Assembly: GCA_019054805.1 (NCBI GenBank)
Contig: JAHQIY010000007.1
Coordinates: forward strand, 2,051,501-2,115,500
Length of the DNA: 64,000 bases
Source of the DNA: Brachionus manjavacas
Lineage: Eukaryota; Rotifera; Eurotatoria; Ploima; Brachionidae
Reading direction: 5' to 3'
Shown: in pieces, positions 39,256 through 51,049 of the stretch
Position numbering within the stretch: position 1 is the first letter of the stretch
Layout: the number at the start of each line of letters is the position of its first letter
Notes under the pieces: model-generated
Told to the model about the DNA's origin: nothing
Seen by the model: only the letters and a program-made list of their open reading frames with translations
Databases searched by the model: none
Position numbers and translations under genes: made by a program

Positions 39256-41037
39256 TGATCTTTAAAAATTTATATCACCTGATGGTTTGCCTTTTTTATG
39301 AATGGCTTTTTTTATATTTTTAAATTTTTAAATTTGACCTTTTTTAAAGAAGCGTTGAAGAGGTAAACATACTTTCAAGAAATTTATGAGGGCAGTTGAC
39401 TAAAATGCGAAGAACAGACAAGAACAAAATTTTGGGAGATTGAGTTAAAGGCTTCGAAGAATTCGTGTCTTCTTATTATCCAAAACACTCAGAAATTTCA
39501 ATTAGCTTACATTGCTGATTTTCAGAAATAATATCACCGAAATTATAATAAGTAAATTTACGGCTATTTTAGTTGATATTTGAAAGTAAAAAACAAAAGA
39601 TTAACTTACGCACATTTACGTGATTTTACGAATTATATTAAAATCATACAGCTATAATCGCATTATAATGAATAAGCTTGCTTTGCAGTTAGACTTTTAA
39701 ACCTCTTATTTTTTTATTATTATTGAAGCAGAATACTATTTCTGAGAGATGTGGCAAAATTTGGGTAATCTTTTGATTGTACAATTTTTAATTTTGAAAT
39801 TCAAAAGATCATCAAAAAGTATTAAAATAAAATAATATCCCTAAAAATGAAAAAATAAAGCTAGTTAATTTAAATATAAAATTTAACTATTTTTTCCGTA
39901 TTTTCAATCGACTCCCTAAAATTATTTATTTTTCTATTTTTTAAAAATCGATATCTCGTTCAAGAAATCAAATTAAATGTATCGCACAGTTAATTGATAA
40001 GTTAGTTTATACAATAATTTTAAACAATGTTATTATTTCAATGTTTTTTAAAGATTTTGCTATTTTTTTAAAGTTTTCTTTTTAATTTTCCATTTTTTTT
40101 TGAATGGCTTCTTCTATTTATAAACAAATGTTTATTTTGAGAAACAAAAAACTCTGAGTAATAATTGTTTGGGCAACAATTTCAACTACTTTGAGATATT
40201 TTTCGAATTTAAGTTTATTTTAGAATACTTTATTTTTTTAAAGAAAATGAATAGCTTGAAGAAATATTTTTACTTTAGGAAAAAGTTCTACAACGATCAT
40301 TCCAGGCTACTAAGCAGGCAACCTGACAATGTCACATATTGAGGAAATTTAATTAGCTGATCATAAAACCATGGTAACTTGGTGTGATAATACAGGATAA
40401 ATAGCTAATTCGGAATAAATGAATGTCTCAGAGCAATTTAATGAGTTAGAGGTTTTTTTTCAAGAATTGAATTATTATACTGGGAAGCTAATTATTTCAT
40501 TCATTGGAAAGTTATAATAATTTAACAAGTTTTGAAATGTATTTGACAAATTTAAACCAAGCAACAGGAATAATAAACACAAATAAATATTTTTAAGATT
40601 TCGACGTCTCATTAGCTAGATTTAAATTTTGCTTAATTTACGTATAAAATTTGAAAAAGAAAATAAAACATTAAATAATTCTCTATTTCCAGTTAGACTT
40701 TTTTTTTATCAAATCACAGAAAAGATTAAGCTCGACTCGGATTTGCAAGCAAAGGTAATTTTATTATTTTTATTTTAGTCAGGGTTTTATGTGTATAACA
40801 CTTAATAGTTTGAAATTGCTTTAGCAAGCGAAGCCCATCAAGTCTTGCTAAATTATTTTTCAAACAGTAAAAATGATCCCTTTTCCAATGTTTGATAAAA
40901 TGGTAAATAACTAGTTGGCAACAATCACGGTATTTTATTTTCAAGATTTTTCGAACAATTTTGCATCAAATAAAGCATATTTGTTCGGAAATAGGATATT
41001 TTTTTTCAAATATTTTTTTGCTCAATTACTAACAGAA
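39256..41037. other. AT-rich spacer with a retrotransposon tail
   Basis: 39660-39725 contains GCTTGCTTTGCAGTTAG and then an ATTATTATT run, the plus-orientation counterpart of the 3' tail at 4975-5060. The remainder shows no coding signal. Confidence 0.4.
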
Positions 41038-42653
41038 ATGCTTAGAGAAGGTCGAATAGACTATCAGCAGTCATTGGACCCACACGCTGCATACTTTTCC
41101 AATTTAGATAAGAATCAAAATTTTGACTTAGATAATGATTCTTATCAAGCTAATCTTTTCAAACCGACTAACTCTGTTGACACATATTTAAGCATAGAAG
41201 CAAATACTAACCAAGTCACCAATACTAACGCTGAAACTAACCCAAAAGAGCCCACTAACCGCCAAAAAAAACAGAATAAAGCGCTAAGGGCCAAAAACAA
41301 AAAGCTTGAGGCTCAGACTAAAAAAGGTTTAGAAACATTGACTAACGATTGTTAAAAACAAAAAAATTATCTATCACTTATCTCTAGATTCCGCACCTGA
41401 TTATGTACCAGACCAGAATCAAAATAAGAAAATAAATTCAAGAAGCAATTCAAGAGAAGAAAAAGAACAGTTGAATACAAACAGATTGCCTTTTATTGAA
41501 GCCCATAATAAACAGTACAGCATAGACATGAAGAGTAAAAATAATCAATCATCATTTGCCAAGAATCCAACTCAGAGCTACTCGGACCAGTATTACGCTA
41601 GCTTTCCCACAGCATACAAGCATCCAAGAGGCGGGATAGTGCCACTAATTGATCCCTACACAGGAGCTCCAGTTCCTCCATATATGTATCCATATGCTCC
41701 ACCAATGTTTCCTACATACGGATACCCTAATCCTTATAATCCGTATATGAAAAATTCGATGTTTTTCGCCAAAAAAGGCTCGCCAAGAGAACTAAACTAC
41801 TTTAACAGTATGTACCCGTACAATCATTGGCAAAGACCCAATGTCTACGATGACAAAGATCCGTCAATTCATGAATTACTTTACATGGAAAAATTCAAGA
41901 ATCAAGAGGGTACTAAATCGCCCTAACATAAACAAAATAATTTTTTTTTTCTAAATAGGGTCTTATTCAAATAAACACATAGAGAAAAAGATAAGAGAAG
42001 TGGACGGTTTTTATAATCCCTACGGAGAGTATAGTGTCAAAGATTATAAAAATTTAAAAACTAACTTTGGAGCTACAAATCCTAATGAAGAAAAAAGCGA
42101 AAAAGTAATTTAACTTTTTTTAATTTTTTTGTTAAATTTTTTGTTAATTTTTTTTAAACATTAGTTATTTTTTATTTTGTTTTAGACGGAACGAATGCAA
42201 AAAGCAAAAGAAGTTGGAAATAGTTTTATGAAGAAAAAGCCCAAGAAGTCAAATACAAATCCCGATGTGGATCAACGGTCAAACAGGAGCAATGAAAAAT
42301 TAGTCCAATCTGACACTGAATTACCTCGCATCAACAAGGCAAACCGAAACCATCCAAACCAGAACAATGTCAGGTCTAATCCGTACCTGAACCAGAGCAA
42401 AAATTACGAGTCGTTTGATTTTATTGAATCAAATGATGGATATGGTAATCAAAATTTTGATCCTTATAAACCATATCGATTCAATCCAGAGACAAATTTA
42501 AATCCGAATTTAAATTTAGGATATCAAAGTGAGAATGAATCAAATACTCAAAGTCAACCCGGAAAATATTTCAGGAACCCGAGGTTCGATTTTAGTAAAA
42601 ACTCGAATCCCGCTAATCCAAGTGAAAATCCAAGAGCAAGAGTATTTTTTTAA
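41038..42653 (+). CDS. Asn/Pro/Tyr-rich disordered protein, four exons
   Basis: Exons 41038-41326, 41388-41909, 41959-42104 and 42186-42653 join in frame at GT-AG sites (introns of 61, 49 and 81 bases), giving 474 residues. A CTAAC branch-like word lies in the first intron. The ATG follows ACTAACAG by two bases, so an upstream leader exon or a trans-spliced leader is possible. The protein starts MLREGRIDYQQSLDPH and has a basic helix near residues 75-95 (NKALRAKNKKLEAQTKK). A central Pro/Tyr-rich block follows (LIDPYTGAPVPPYMYPYAPP), then Asn-rich tail segments (DGFYNPYGEYSVKDY, FDPYKPYRFNPETN). No signal peptide or known domain is visible, and I do not recognise it. Confidence 0.75.
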
Positions 42654-43459
42654 ACTTAAAAATGTTTAGTGTGATAGTTGTGAGTGAGAAATTTTGATAT
42701 AAAATATTGATATTTATTCACTCATAGTTAGAAACATTAAAACATGACGAGAGCATTTATTAATTTTTATTGTTTTAATTAGGCTCTGAAATACGCTAAA
42801 GAAAGAAATCTTTAGGTATTGTCCCTTTTTTTTTTTGCTTTTTTTGATTAATTTAAAATACTAAATTTTTAGTATTAACTCACTTTTTAAATTTAAAATT
42901 TTACTTTAGCACTCAAGCTGTGTTTTATTAATGCAATATTGTCAGTAATTCTATCACACAAATAGTATTTTTATTTATAAATTCTGTTTTATTTAAAAAA
43001 ACTGCTTTGCTTTTGTATTTTTACACTTGCTTATAAATTTGCAAAATTTTACTATTTTTTAATGAATAAACAACTTTATTGAAAATTTTGAATCTAAATT
43101 AAATTATTTTTTGCAGAAAAAAGTTTTAAATTTAATTTTATTGGTTTACTTATTTTTTTCAAGCTATGAATAAGAATGAACTAAGGCTTGCACTCTCTCC
43201 ATTTTTAACTCAAGGATTTTAATTTATTAAGCATAAATTCAAATTTGGATTATCTAAAATTTTCTTTTAGAAACTTAAGATCTTTTTATTGCCTCTTCAT
43301 AAGCCAAATAATGTTTTTTTAGAGAATTTTGTGACATGTTCAGCGATCACGTGCAGTTACGCTATTTGACTTTCGTCGTTTATTTACTTAAAATTATATT
43401 TTTTTTCCGACCAATTTTATAAATAGTGTGTTTATTCAAGGTTTGGAATCTTGATAAAA
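42654..43459. other. spacer
   Basis: 3' flank of the preceding gene. No features were recognised. Confidence 0.5.
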
Positions 43460-43625
43460 AAAATCTTTTAAGTTCTTATCTTATGGCATGATGCAGCGAA
43501 ACTACTGATCTTTCTTTCAAATGCTTTAGAAATATTTCAAGTCTCACAGCCAAATAGAAAAAGTGTAAAAACAATATCTTTAATTTTGAAGCCTTAAGCT
43601 TTACATGATTCTGTCTTACCTTTTA
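43460..43625 (-). pseudogene. possible RT C-terminal scrap
   Basis: The minus-strand reading gives LFLFGCETxNISKAFERKISSFAASCHK, with one stop at x. It resembles the LLYGCETWxxxxxxxxKLxxFxxxCxRxIL block of non-LTR elements. Only about 35 codons are readable. Confidence 0.4.
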
Positions 43626-44805
43626 TTGAAAATTTTTTTAAAGTAAAACTAAGAAAACTAGTTTGAAGTTTAGATTCTTAGTCAAGTAATAAATTTGTTT
43701 GAATCAATTTGAATGTGTTAGATTGTTTGATCTAATCTGTAATAAATATTTATGTAATAATACAGTATCATAAACTCAAAGTTAAGCTCTGACTGGGCCT
43801 AGGGCTACACCATGAAGAAGCATGCAAGAATTTACGGTAGTTGTAAAATAATTTGGCATCATTTTAAAAATTAAATTATCTAAATTTGTGCTTCTAACAG
43901 GATAATTATTTTTGGTGATTTTCAACTTCATTAAAAAATATTGTTTTCATCTATTTTTTTAAAATAAAGAAAGTAAGTATATTCTAAAATTTCTAAAGGA
44001 ATTTTTCTAATTATGTAGCATCGTTTTTAGTTTTTTTTAAACAATTATTAATTCTAAAATAGAATAATAAAATAAACAGATATTAATATTTAAGGTCAAG
44101 TAAACCAATAATTGATACCAACTAAAAAAAAATTGATATTTTACTAGACATTTTATTTCAAAATTTTAATTTCACCATTACAGATATTGATTATTTATAA
44201 TTCTGTTTTTTTTTTTTTGGAAAATTTATAAATTTTAAAAGATTATAAATAGTCAAAAAAAATATTACTTATTAAACAAAAAATAAAAAAATTTATTTCT
44301 TTTTTAGCCATAATGTTTTAAATGAAATTGACGAAATCCAATTTATAAGTTTATCTATTTGATTAATTTTGAAAAATAATAATTGTTATTAATATTTTTT
44401 AATTTTTTTAATTTAATGATCCCTAAAACCTAATAAATGCGAACCCAATCCCAAATTTAACATATTTTTTATTTTGTAAATTTTAGAAGTGTTTTAAATT
44501 ATTCGCTAGAATTCAAGTTATTCTAACCTTTTATTAACAATTTAAAATATTGAAAACTAATTTGATTAACAAAATTGATTAATAAAGTAACTAAATATAA
44601 TTTTTTATTCTAGCTGCATTAACTCATTAAATTCAATTGACATTTCAAATTAATTATACTTTAAACGATTTTAGGACAAATTAACAGATCCAACTCGATT
44701 TTTTGCAAATAAGAGGAATTTTTTTCACCATTTAAGAAAAAAGTTTTGAATCGAATTTTTATAAAAAATTTATTAACTTAATAAAATTGTTTTGCAAAAA
44801 AAAAT
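43626..44805. other. spacer
   Basis: AT-rich with no coding signal. 43785-43845 is locally richer in G+C, but no frame or repeat was recognised. Confidence 0.4.
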
Positions 44806-46800
44806 TTATTTATCAGTTTTGCGAGATGTTGCCCTTGTGGCAGCATTCGAAAAATTCTTCTCATTTCTGAATTTTTCATTTGGTTTATTTATATCCTTAT
44901 TGATAACCGGGCTGATTACAACAGTGGAACGTCTGTTTCCCATCTCGGACAAAGACCTTTCTACAGATGTAAAATCAATCTCTTCTGTAATCACTTTGGT
45001 CAAAAGTGTTTTCATTGTTGCTTCGAAAGAATTATTTAATAAATTTAGAATTCTATTGCCAAATATTTGACTGCTGCTGGCACTGCTCAAGTTCAAATAT
45101 CCAGTACACTTTAGGTAAAACTTGGGCATTTGATTCGTGAAGCGATTCAAAGGATCCGGTAATTGTGATGTAAGGAATAGATACGACCTTAAATTGGTCA
45201 ATGCAATCCATAAAATGTCCAATAGATTTTCCGAAGACCAAACCACACTATTGTCCTTAATTTCACTTAAAATCAAATTTAAAACCAGGTCTTCGTTTTC
45301 GAACATTAAAAGATCGGACTCGTAAAATTCGCTGTCAAAGTAGGCAGCGGTGTTCGCATCCTCTTTTAAAAGACTGAAACAAGTCGATAGAAACAATTGA
45401 AGCAATTTGCCAAACATATAAATTGGACTGGTCGATGATTGAATAGTTTGGAAAAAATTTTGCTTAAAAACTAGTGAACCTATGTGGTAAACGTCATCTA
45501 GAGAGGCCAGAGTTGAATTCGTAAAACGAATTGTATCAAACCAGACTAAAAATTTAAGCAAGTTTAACTTGACCAATTTAGAATTTATGTTCCATAAGTG
45601 AAGATAAGTTGGACACAAATGAATCGAGCTAATGTTAAAATTAAAAGAACTAATAAGCCAAGAGCAAAGTTTGTTATATTTTTCCTCGTTTAGAGCTTCT
45701 AGACCAGAATCATTCGAGTATTGGTTTAGAATTTGAAACACTGATCTATAGGTCTCTTCAATATTATCAATTCTGTCCTTATCCTCCAATTTGACAGCTA
45801 TGTCTATGAATAAATTTATTTTTGCTTCCTTGAGACTTTTAGTTCCATTAAACTCGAATGAAATTAAAATTTGGTTATTTTTCATTGCACATTTTCGGTT
45901 CTCTTCATTAAAAGAACTTGGGTTGGTTTCATTAGGCAGTATCTTGGAACCGGGGTTGGTGGATAGTGCTTTTTTTGGCCAGTTGTTCTTGAGACAGTAG
46001 TTGAAGTAGCGAATCAATCGATCGGTGAGAGCTCGCGAATTGAGGTAGCGAGAAGTTTTTTGCTGGTAGTGGCTTCGGGCACGCACTGGCGCGTCCTTTT
46101 TGTCACCAATGTCAATTGACATCTGATCATAGTCGTTCAAGGATATGCCATTCGGTCTTTTTATTAATTTTACTTTGAAAAAATTTAAATTTTCTTTTTC
46201 TATTTTGAAGTATTCTCTGTTAAGATTTAAAACTAGAAGGTAGTTGAGGTTAAGAACGGGCTGCTGAATGGGTACAGGCGGTAGCTGGGATGCTTGAAAT
46301 TTGCTCATGCTTACAATTGAGGATTTTGGAGAAGAAATTTTGGGAAGACTGGAAAGTGAATTGGTCATCGACTCGGTTTTGGGCTCGTTTTTGAGCGCAA
46401 TCAAAAGAGGAGTGCCGGATTTTAGGCCATTTTTTAAAAAATCCAGTGGGTTTAATGATTCAAGCTTAATGGTGTAATTATTCTGATTGTTTAGATTGTT
46501 TATGGCCACCGAAAATACAGAATCGGTGTTGTCTATTTCTCTCAAGCAATTGTTTAAATATTGGTCAATGAAATTGTTTAAATCCTTTAGATCTGAGTCT
46601 TGTAGATTGTTGAGTGCTGCGATTTGCGACGGGTTCTGCAGTTGATCAAGTTTTATTAAATTTTTAAATTGTTTTATTTTTTGATTTCGCAAAGCTTCGC
46701 TAAGTTCGTCCGTCTTGGATATGTCCGAGACATTTTTTGTATTCGCACTACTAGAACTTAGAATACTGCTCGATCTTCTGTACGAACGATCCGAGGTCAT
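44806..46800 (-). CDS. unrecognised 664-residue single-exon protein
   Basis: A long intact minus-strand frame with base composition typical of real coding DNA here. The N-terminus is Ser/Arg-rich (MTSDRSYRRSSSILSSSSA) and then helical. Residues about 70-260 include repeated hydrophobic strands (INNLNNQNNYTIKLESLNPL, LNYLLVLNLNREYFKIEKEN). Residues about 300-580 look alpha-helical and globular, with WLISSFNFN, LLKFLVWFDTIRF and ENLLDILWIALTNLRSYLF. The last 60 residues are basic. There is no signal peptide or clear membrane segment. An acceptor-like CTAATTTTAG lies 16 bases upstream of the ATG. I considered dilute-type and Mab-21-type folds but cannot support either. Confidence 0.75.
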   Translation of the reverse strand: MTSDRSYRRSSSILSSSSANTKNVSDISKTDELSEALRNQKIKQFKNLIKLDQLQNPSQIAALNNLQDSDLKDLNNFIDQYLNNCLREIDNTDSVFSVAINNLNNQNNYTIKLESLNPLDFLKNGLKSGTPLLIALKNEPKTESMTNSLSSLPKISSPKSSIVSMSKFQASQLPPVPIQQPVLNLNYLLVLNLNREYFKIEKENLNFFKVKLIKRPNGISLNDYDQMSIDIGDKKDAPVRARSHYQQKTSRYLNSRALTDRLIRYFNYCLKNNWPKKALSTNPGSKILPNETNPSSFNEENRKCAMKNNQILISFEFNGTKSLKEAKINLFIDIAVKLEDKDRIDNIEETYRSVFQILNQYSNDSGLEALNEEKYNKLCSWLISSFNFNISSIHLCPTYLHLWNINSKLVKLNLLKFLVWFDTIRFTNSTLASLDDVYHIGSLVFKQNFFQTIQSSTSPIYMFGKLLQLFLSTCFSLLKEDANTAAYFDSEFYESDLLMFENEDLVLNLILSEIKDNSVVWSSENLLDILWIALTNLRSYLFLTSQLPDPLNRFTNQMPKFYLKCTGYLNLSSASSSQIFGNRILNLLNNSFEATMKTLLTKVITEEIDFTSVERSLSEMGNRRSTVVISPVINKDINKPNEKFRNEKNFSNAATRATSRKTDK

Positions 46801-48897
46801 TTTGCATCATTAACTAAAATTAGAGCTATTTTAGACAATGTTTTTTTATTAATTTAAAAAATTAAGAAAGCTATAATTTAAGAATTAGGAATCTTAAAAG
46901 TCAAATTTGTTCTAGTAACCAAAATCATAAATTATGTCATAAAAGTGCCGTTTTGGCTTGAGTTACTATAAACAAATAAAAATTCTCAGATCAAGTTTTT
47001 TTTCCATTAGAGCTTTTTGTCGAAATCTCAACTTATGATAATGAAAAACATTAAAAAGAGAGAAAATAATTCAGGCATTTTTCAGGTTTTTAAGTCATTA
47101 AAATTTTTTGTTTGCGTTTATTCTTAATTGTTCATTTTAATTTGATTTCTTGATCGGATTTTATAATTTAATAAAACTATCACTAATTTTTAAAGCTAAA
47201 TAAATCATAATTTTGAATAAAACTTTATCATAACTCCATAATTTTTTAGTCATATGTTTATGTATCTGAAATTTCAGCTTATCTGAATTCGATTACATTT
47301 ATGTTTAACTGATTTTTAATTTTTAAAAGATATAATATTAGAAGAAGACGAGGCGCTTTAAGAGCTTTAAGATTAGGCCTCCTTAAGAAGTCGAGAGATT
47401 TTTTTTGAGCATTTAGTGCTTTTAAATTTGAGCTAAAATTTTAAAGAAAGCTTTATTATTCTGATAAATAAAATAAACTAAAAGGCTTAATTTTTCAGAG
47501 GAAATATTTTAATGGCTTTAAAATTTTTTCAGTTAATTACTAAAGAAAAACTATTAAAATCTTAAAAACAAATACTTACTCTATTTTATTGAAGAATTTA
47601 AATCACGGATTAAAATATTCTTAATAAAAAGCTTTATAGAAATGCTATTTTTGAAATCGTTTCTAATAAATGTATGTTTGAACAGAAGAGTGAAAATAGA
47701 ACGTGAAAAGAAAAGTTAAACAAGAGCTATTTTAAAATATCTTTTTTGCACAATTTATCTTGCTCAATTTCTTTTAACTTTACTCTTCCTATCAGACCTC
47801 ATTTGACTTAGTTTATATTTTTTTTTTTTTTAATTGACTAAAACAATTAAATAATTTTAATTTTTTTAATTAAAAAAATTTCTATTTATTAAAAATGTCT
47901 AATTTTTAGTTATAATTAAATTTTTTAATTTTGTTTATAAGATATCAATTAAAGGATTGAACTACATAGCGACATATGATATCGAGTCTTGTGCGAAAAT
48001 TGTTGCATGATCTTGTAGAATCTTTTGAACTTCATTGTTCAGAAAATTGAAAGTAAAGTTTTCAATTTTCTTTAAGTTTTTAGCCTTCTGATCATTCTCA
48101 TAAACTTTAGTTTTAATTTTTTACAGAAATCTTCGAAACCTAACTTTTGTAATATTTTTTTTCTACACTCATTAAAAAATAACCAAAAATAAAATCTTTA
48201 TTAAGATCAAAACTTAATAATTTTCTATTAATTATTTTGCATTTTATATGACTTTGGAATTGACATACCAGTTTAGAACTGACTATCAGCACAAACATTA
48301 ATGCTTTTTACTAAAATATCAGTAATCCGTATAAGTATCATTGAAATATTGTTTTTATCGTAGAATTTATCTTAAACTCTTGAGTACACTATTCTATTTA
48401 GAATTTAATTTAAATATATTTTTTTTTCAAATGTCAATACAATAATTAAAAATTTGGTTTTTCTTTCTTTGTTTTAATTATTTGATTAAAAAAGTCTATT
48501 TTGAAAAATACCATAATCTTTTTTATTTTCATGTTCTTTAAAAATACATTTAAGATATCTATTTTTTTAAATCATGTTTAAACTAAATATGAAAATTATT
48601 TTTCGGATTTTTTTCTCGCTTTCAAATCAACAAATTTAAATTAAAAAGAAAGCTTTCTATAAAAAATAAGAAATCTCTTTATAAAAATGATTATGGTTTC
48701 CTAAAATAAATAAAAAAATTTATTTTTTATGATCAAACATGATTACATCTAAATTTTAAATATAAATTTAGAATTTGACTAAATTACCTTTTCATAATCG
48801 TCTTTTTTTAATTCAATTTTTTTTACTGCTTTGAGAATAAATCAAAAAATATTTATTTTTAGAAAAATTCTGGTAAAAAAATAACAAAGTTAAATAT
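46801..48897. other. 2.1-kb intergenic region
   Basis: AT-rich with no coding signal or repeats recognised. The right end should include the 3' untranslated region of the hexosaminidase gene. Confidence 0.5.
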
Positions 48898-51049
48898 TCA
48901 AAAATGATAGAAAAGAATGAGTATTAAAAATAAAGATCTATTTAATTTTAACTTTAAAGACTCATTTGTATTAGGAATTTTGTTATCACTTTTTAACCAG
49001 TCATAATTGAATTCCGGCTCAAAGATGACACTTTTCTTCATTCCATACTCATAATCGCCACAATAGCCATTAAGTATAGGTGAAGCTGGAATTCCTCTTC
49101 TAAGTAATCTACACCTTTGTTCATCCAATCTGAATTTGGCCTCTTCTGAGTCATTAATATCCGACGGACTCCACAGTCTCTCAGCAATCGGACAAGCTCT
49201 CGGCCACAATCTCGCTTCTATATTTGCACCATCTACATATTCACTCCACAAACAAGCTTCACCTCCCCTTAGCAATTTCGCCTGTTCGGCATCACCTTTT
49301 AATTAATTTTTATAGAACCAACTATTTGGATTAATTTTTGATTCAAACCTGTAAAATTTGCCATAGGTTCAACCAGATAATGCTTGTACCATTCCTGAAA
49401 GCCATAGCTAACAAAATTAATGTACCATGGACTAGATAGAATAACTGGATAGCCATTTGAAGTTATGTCATTCAAATAGTCTGACCACTTTGAAAAACCG
49501 ATAGCCTCATCTTTCCATATTTGAATTTGGGTTGTTTTTTCAGGACGAACTCCATTGTCGTACACGTCCTGCCAAACAGTCACTTTTTTATCTAGATCTT
49601 TGGCTATTTGTAAAATTTTCGAGCTATAATAAGCCTCTAGTTGATGATAATCAGTCATGTTTCTTTCGGCCATCCATTCGGAAATGTTAGGATTTGATTT
49701 CCAGCAGTCATAATAAACCTCATCCATTCCTAAATGAATATATTCATCTTGGAATACTTCTTTGTATTCCGATAATACTTCTTTCAATACTGGATAAAGA
49801 CCCTCAAGAGTCGGGTTTAGAATTTCGGCTTTGCCATGTACTGAATATATTGCTTGATATGGTTTACCACCTACCCAACAAACAGTGATAAATTCTTTAA
49901 AAAAATTTTAATTTTAAGCTAATTAAAAATTTTATTTTAATTTCAAAAAGTGAAGAAAAAAATTTACGAGGAAAAGTTCGACCAAACGATTCAACGTGAC
50001 CAGGTGAATCAAATTCGGGAATTACTCTAATTCCGCGTAAACGAGCATGATCGATTATTTCTTTTACGTCTTTTTGTGTGTAAATGTGAGCATCTCCATA
50101 TTTACCCTAAGTAAACAAAAAGTTAAAATAAAAGCATAAAACTACTTATTTACCTTCTGGGTTAAATTCGGGTATTTAAGAGACTCGAAGGCAAATGACT
50201 GATCATCAACAATATGCCAATGAAACACGTTGAATTTATTATATGACATGGCATCAAGTTGCTTTTTTATGATTGGAACAGGTATATAGTGTCTAGCTGT
50301 ATCCAACAATATACCTCGGTAAGAAAACCGAGGCGAATCTTTTATTTCAATTGAATCTTTAATTGATAACTCAAAATTTTCAAAAGATAAAACTAATAAA
50401 TAACATTTAATTTTTTCTTAATTTACTTTATTGTCATCGTTGATAAAGGTTAATTGCGAAAAAGTTTCCAGGCCTTTCAAAGCACCCCATACACTAGCTG
50501 CTTTGATTTTTGACACTCCCGGTTTTACAACTAATTCATCTGAGTAAAAAATTTTATAATTTATCTTTTTTTTTTTTTTTCAATTTTAAACCCTACATGT
50601 TTCATCAATTGAAGTATTGGGGTAGCCAGGACAAAACTGGTCAGCTATTTCAAAGCTTAGTTCGTTCAAAGCAACGTCAGTCTCACCAATTGTCGGATCA
50701 AGTTCGAACTTAGGAAGAAAAAATATGTTTGTGTAAAGTTTTATGTTTTCTTCCATTATATCACACGATTGGGGCAAATTAGTGGTCATTTTGAATGAAT
50801 TTTGACTAAGAACCAGCAAACCGTTTGAAGTGTCTTTGATGAATTTTGGAGCAGGCCATAGTGGCATTTCGATTACTTTTGTTTGATTGCTGGACACATT
50901 CTAAATAAATATTTTAAATTGATAACCTTAAATAGCGTTTTTGAATGTTTTACCAATAATGGATATTTAACTTCAATGTAGAACAACTTTGACTTTATTG
51001 CTCCAAAATAAAATATTATTAGAATAAGACTCGATAAATTCTTATTCAT
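48898..51049 (-). CDS. HEXA/HEXB: beta-N-acetylhexosaminidase (GH20)
   Basis: Hydrolyses terminal beta-GlcNAc/GalNAc from glycoconjugates, in the lysosome or secreted. Exons 50954-51049, 50597-50900, 50427-50539, 50154-50369, 49968-50106, 49349-49894 and 48898-49295, all GT-AG with matching phases, give 603 residues. Signal peptide: [17 protein letters not shown]. The GH20b-type N-terminal domain leads to [14 protein letters not shown], then [48 protein letters not shown], and the catalytic Asp-Glu in [35 protein letters not shown] and PIAERLWS follow. HLGMDEV has Met where HEXA/HEXB have Gly. The C-terminus ends in a short hydrophobic run ([12 protein letters not shown]) that could be a GPI-anchor signal. 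Confidence 0.93.

Noticed and set aside
44806-46800. Possible dilute or Mab-21 domain in the 664-residue protein
   Set aside because: Only vague helical similarity from memory. No diagnostic motif could be pointed to.
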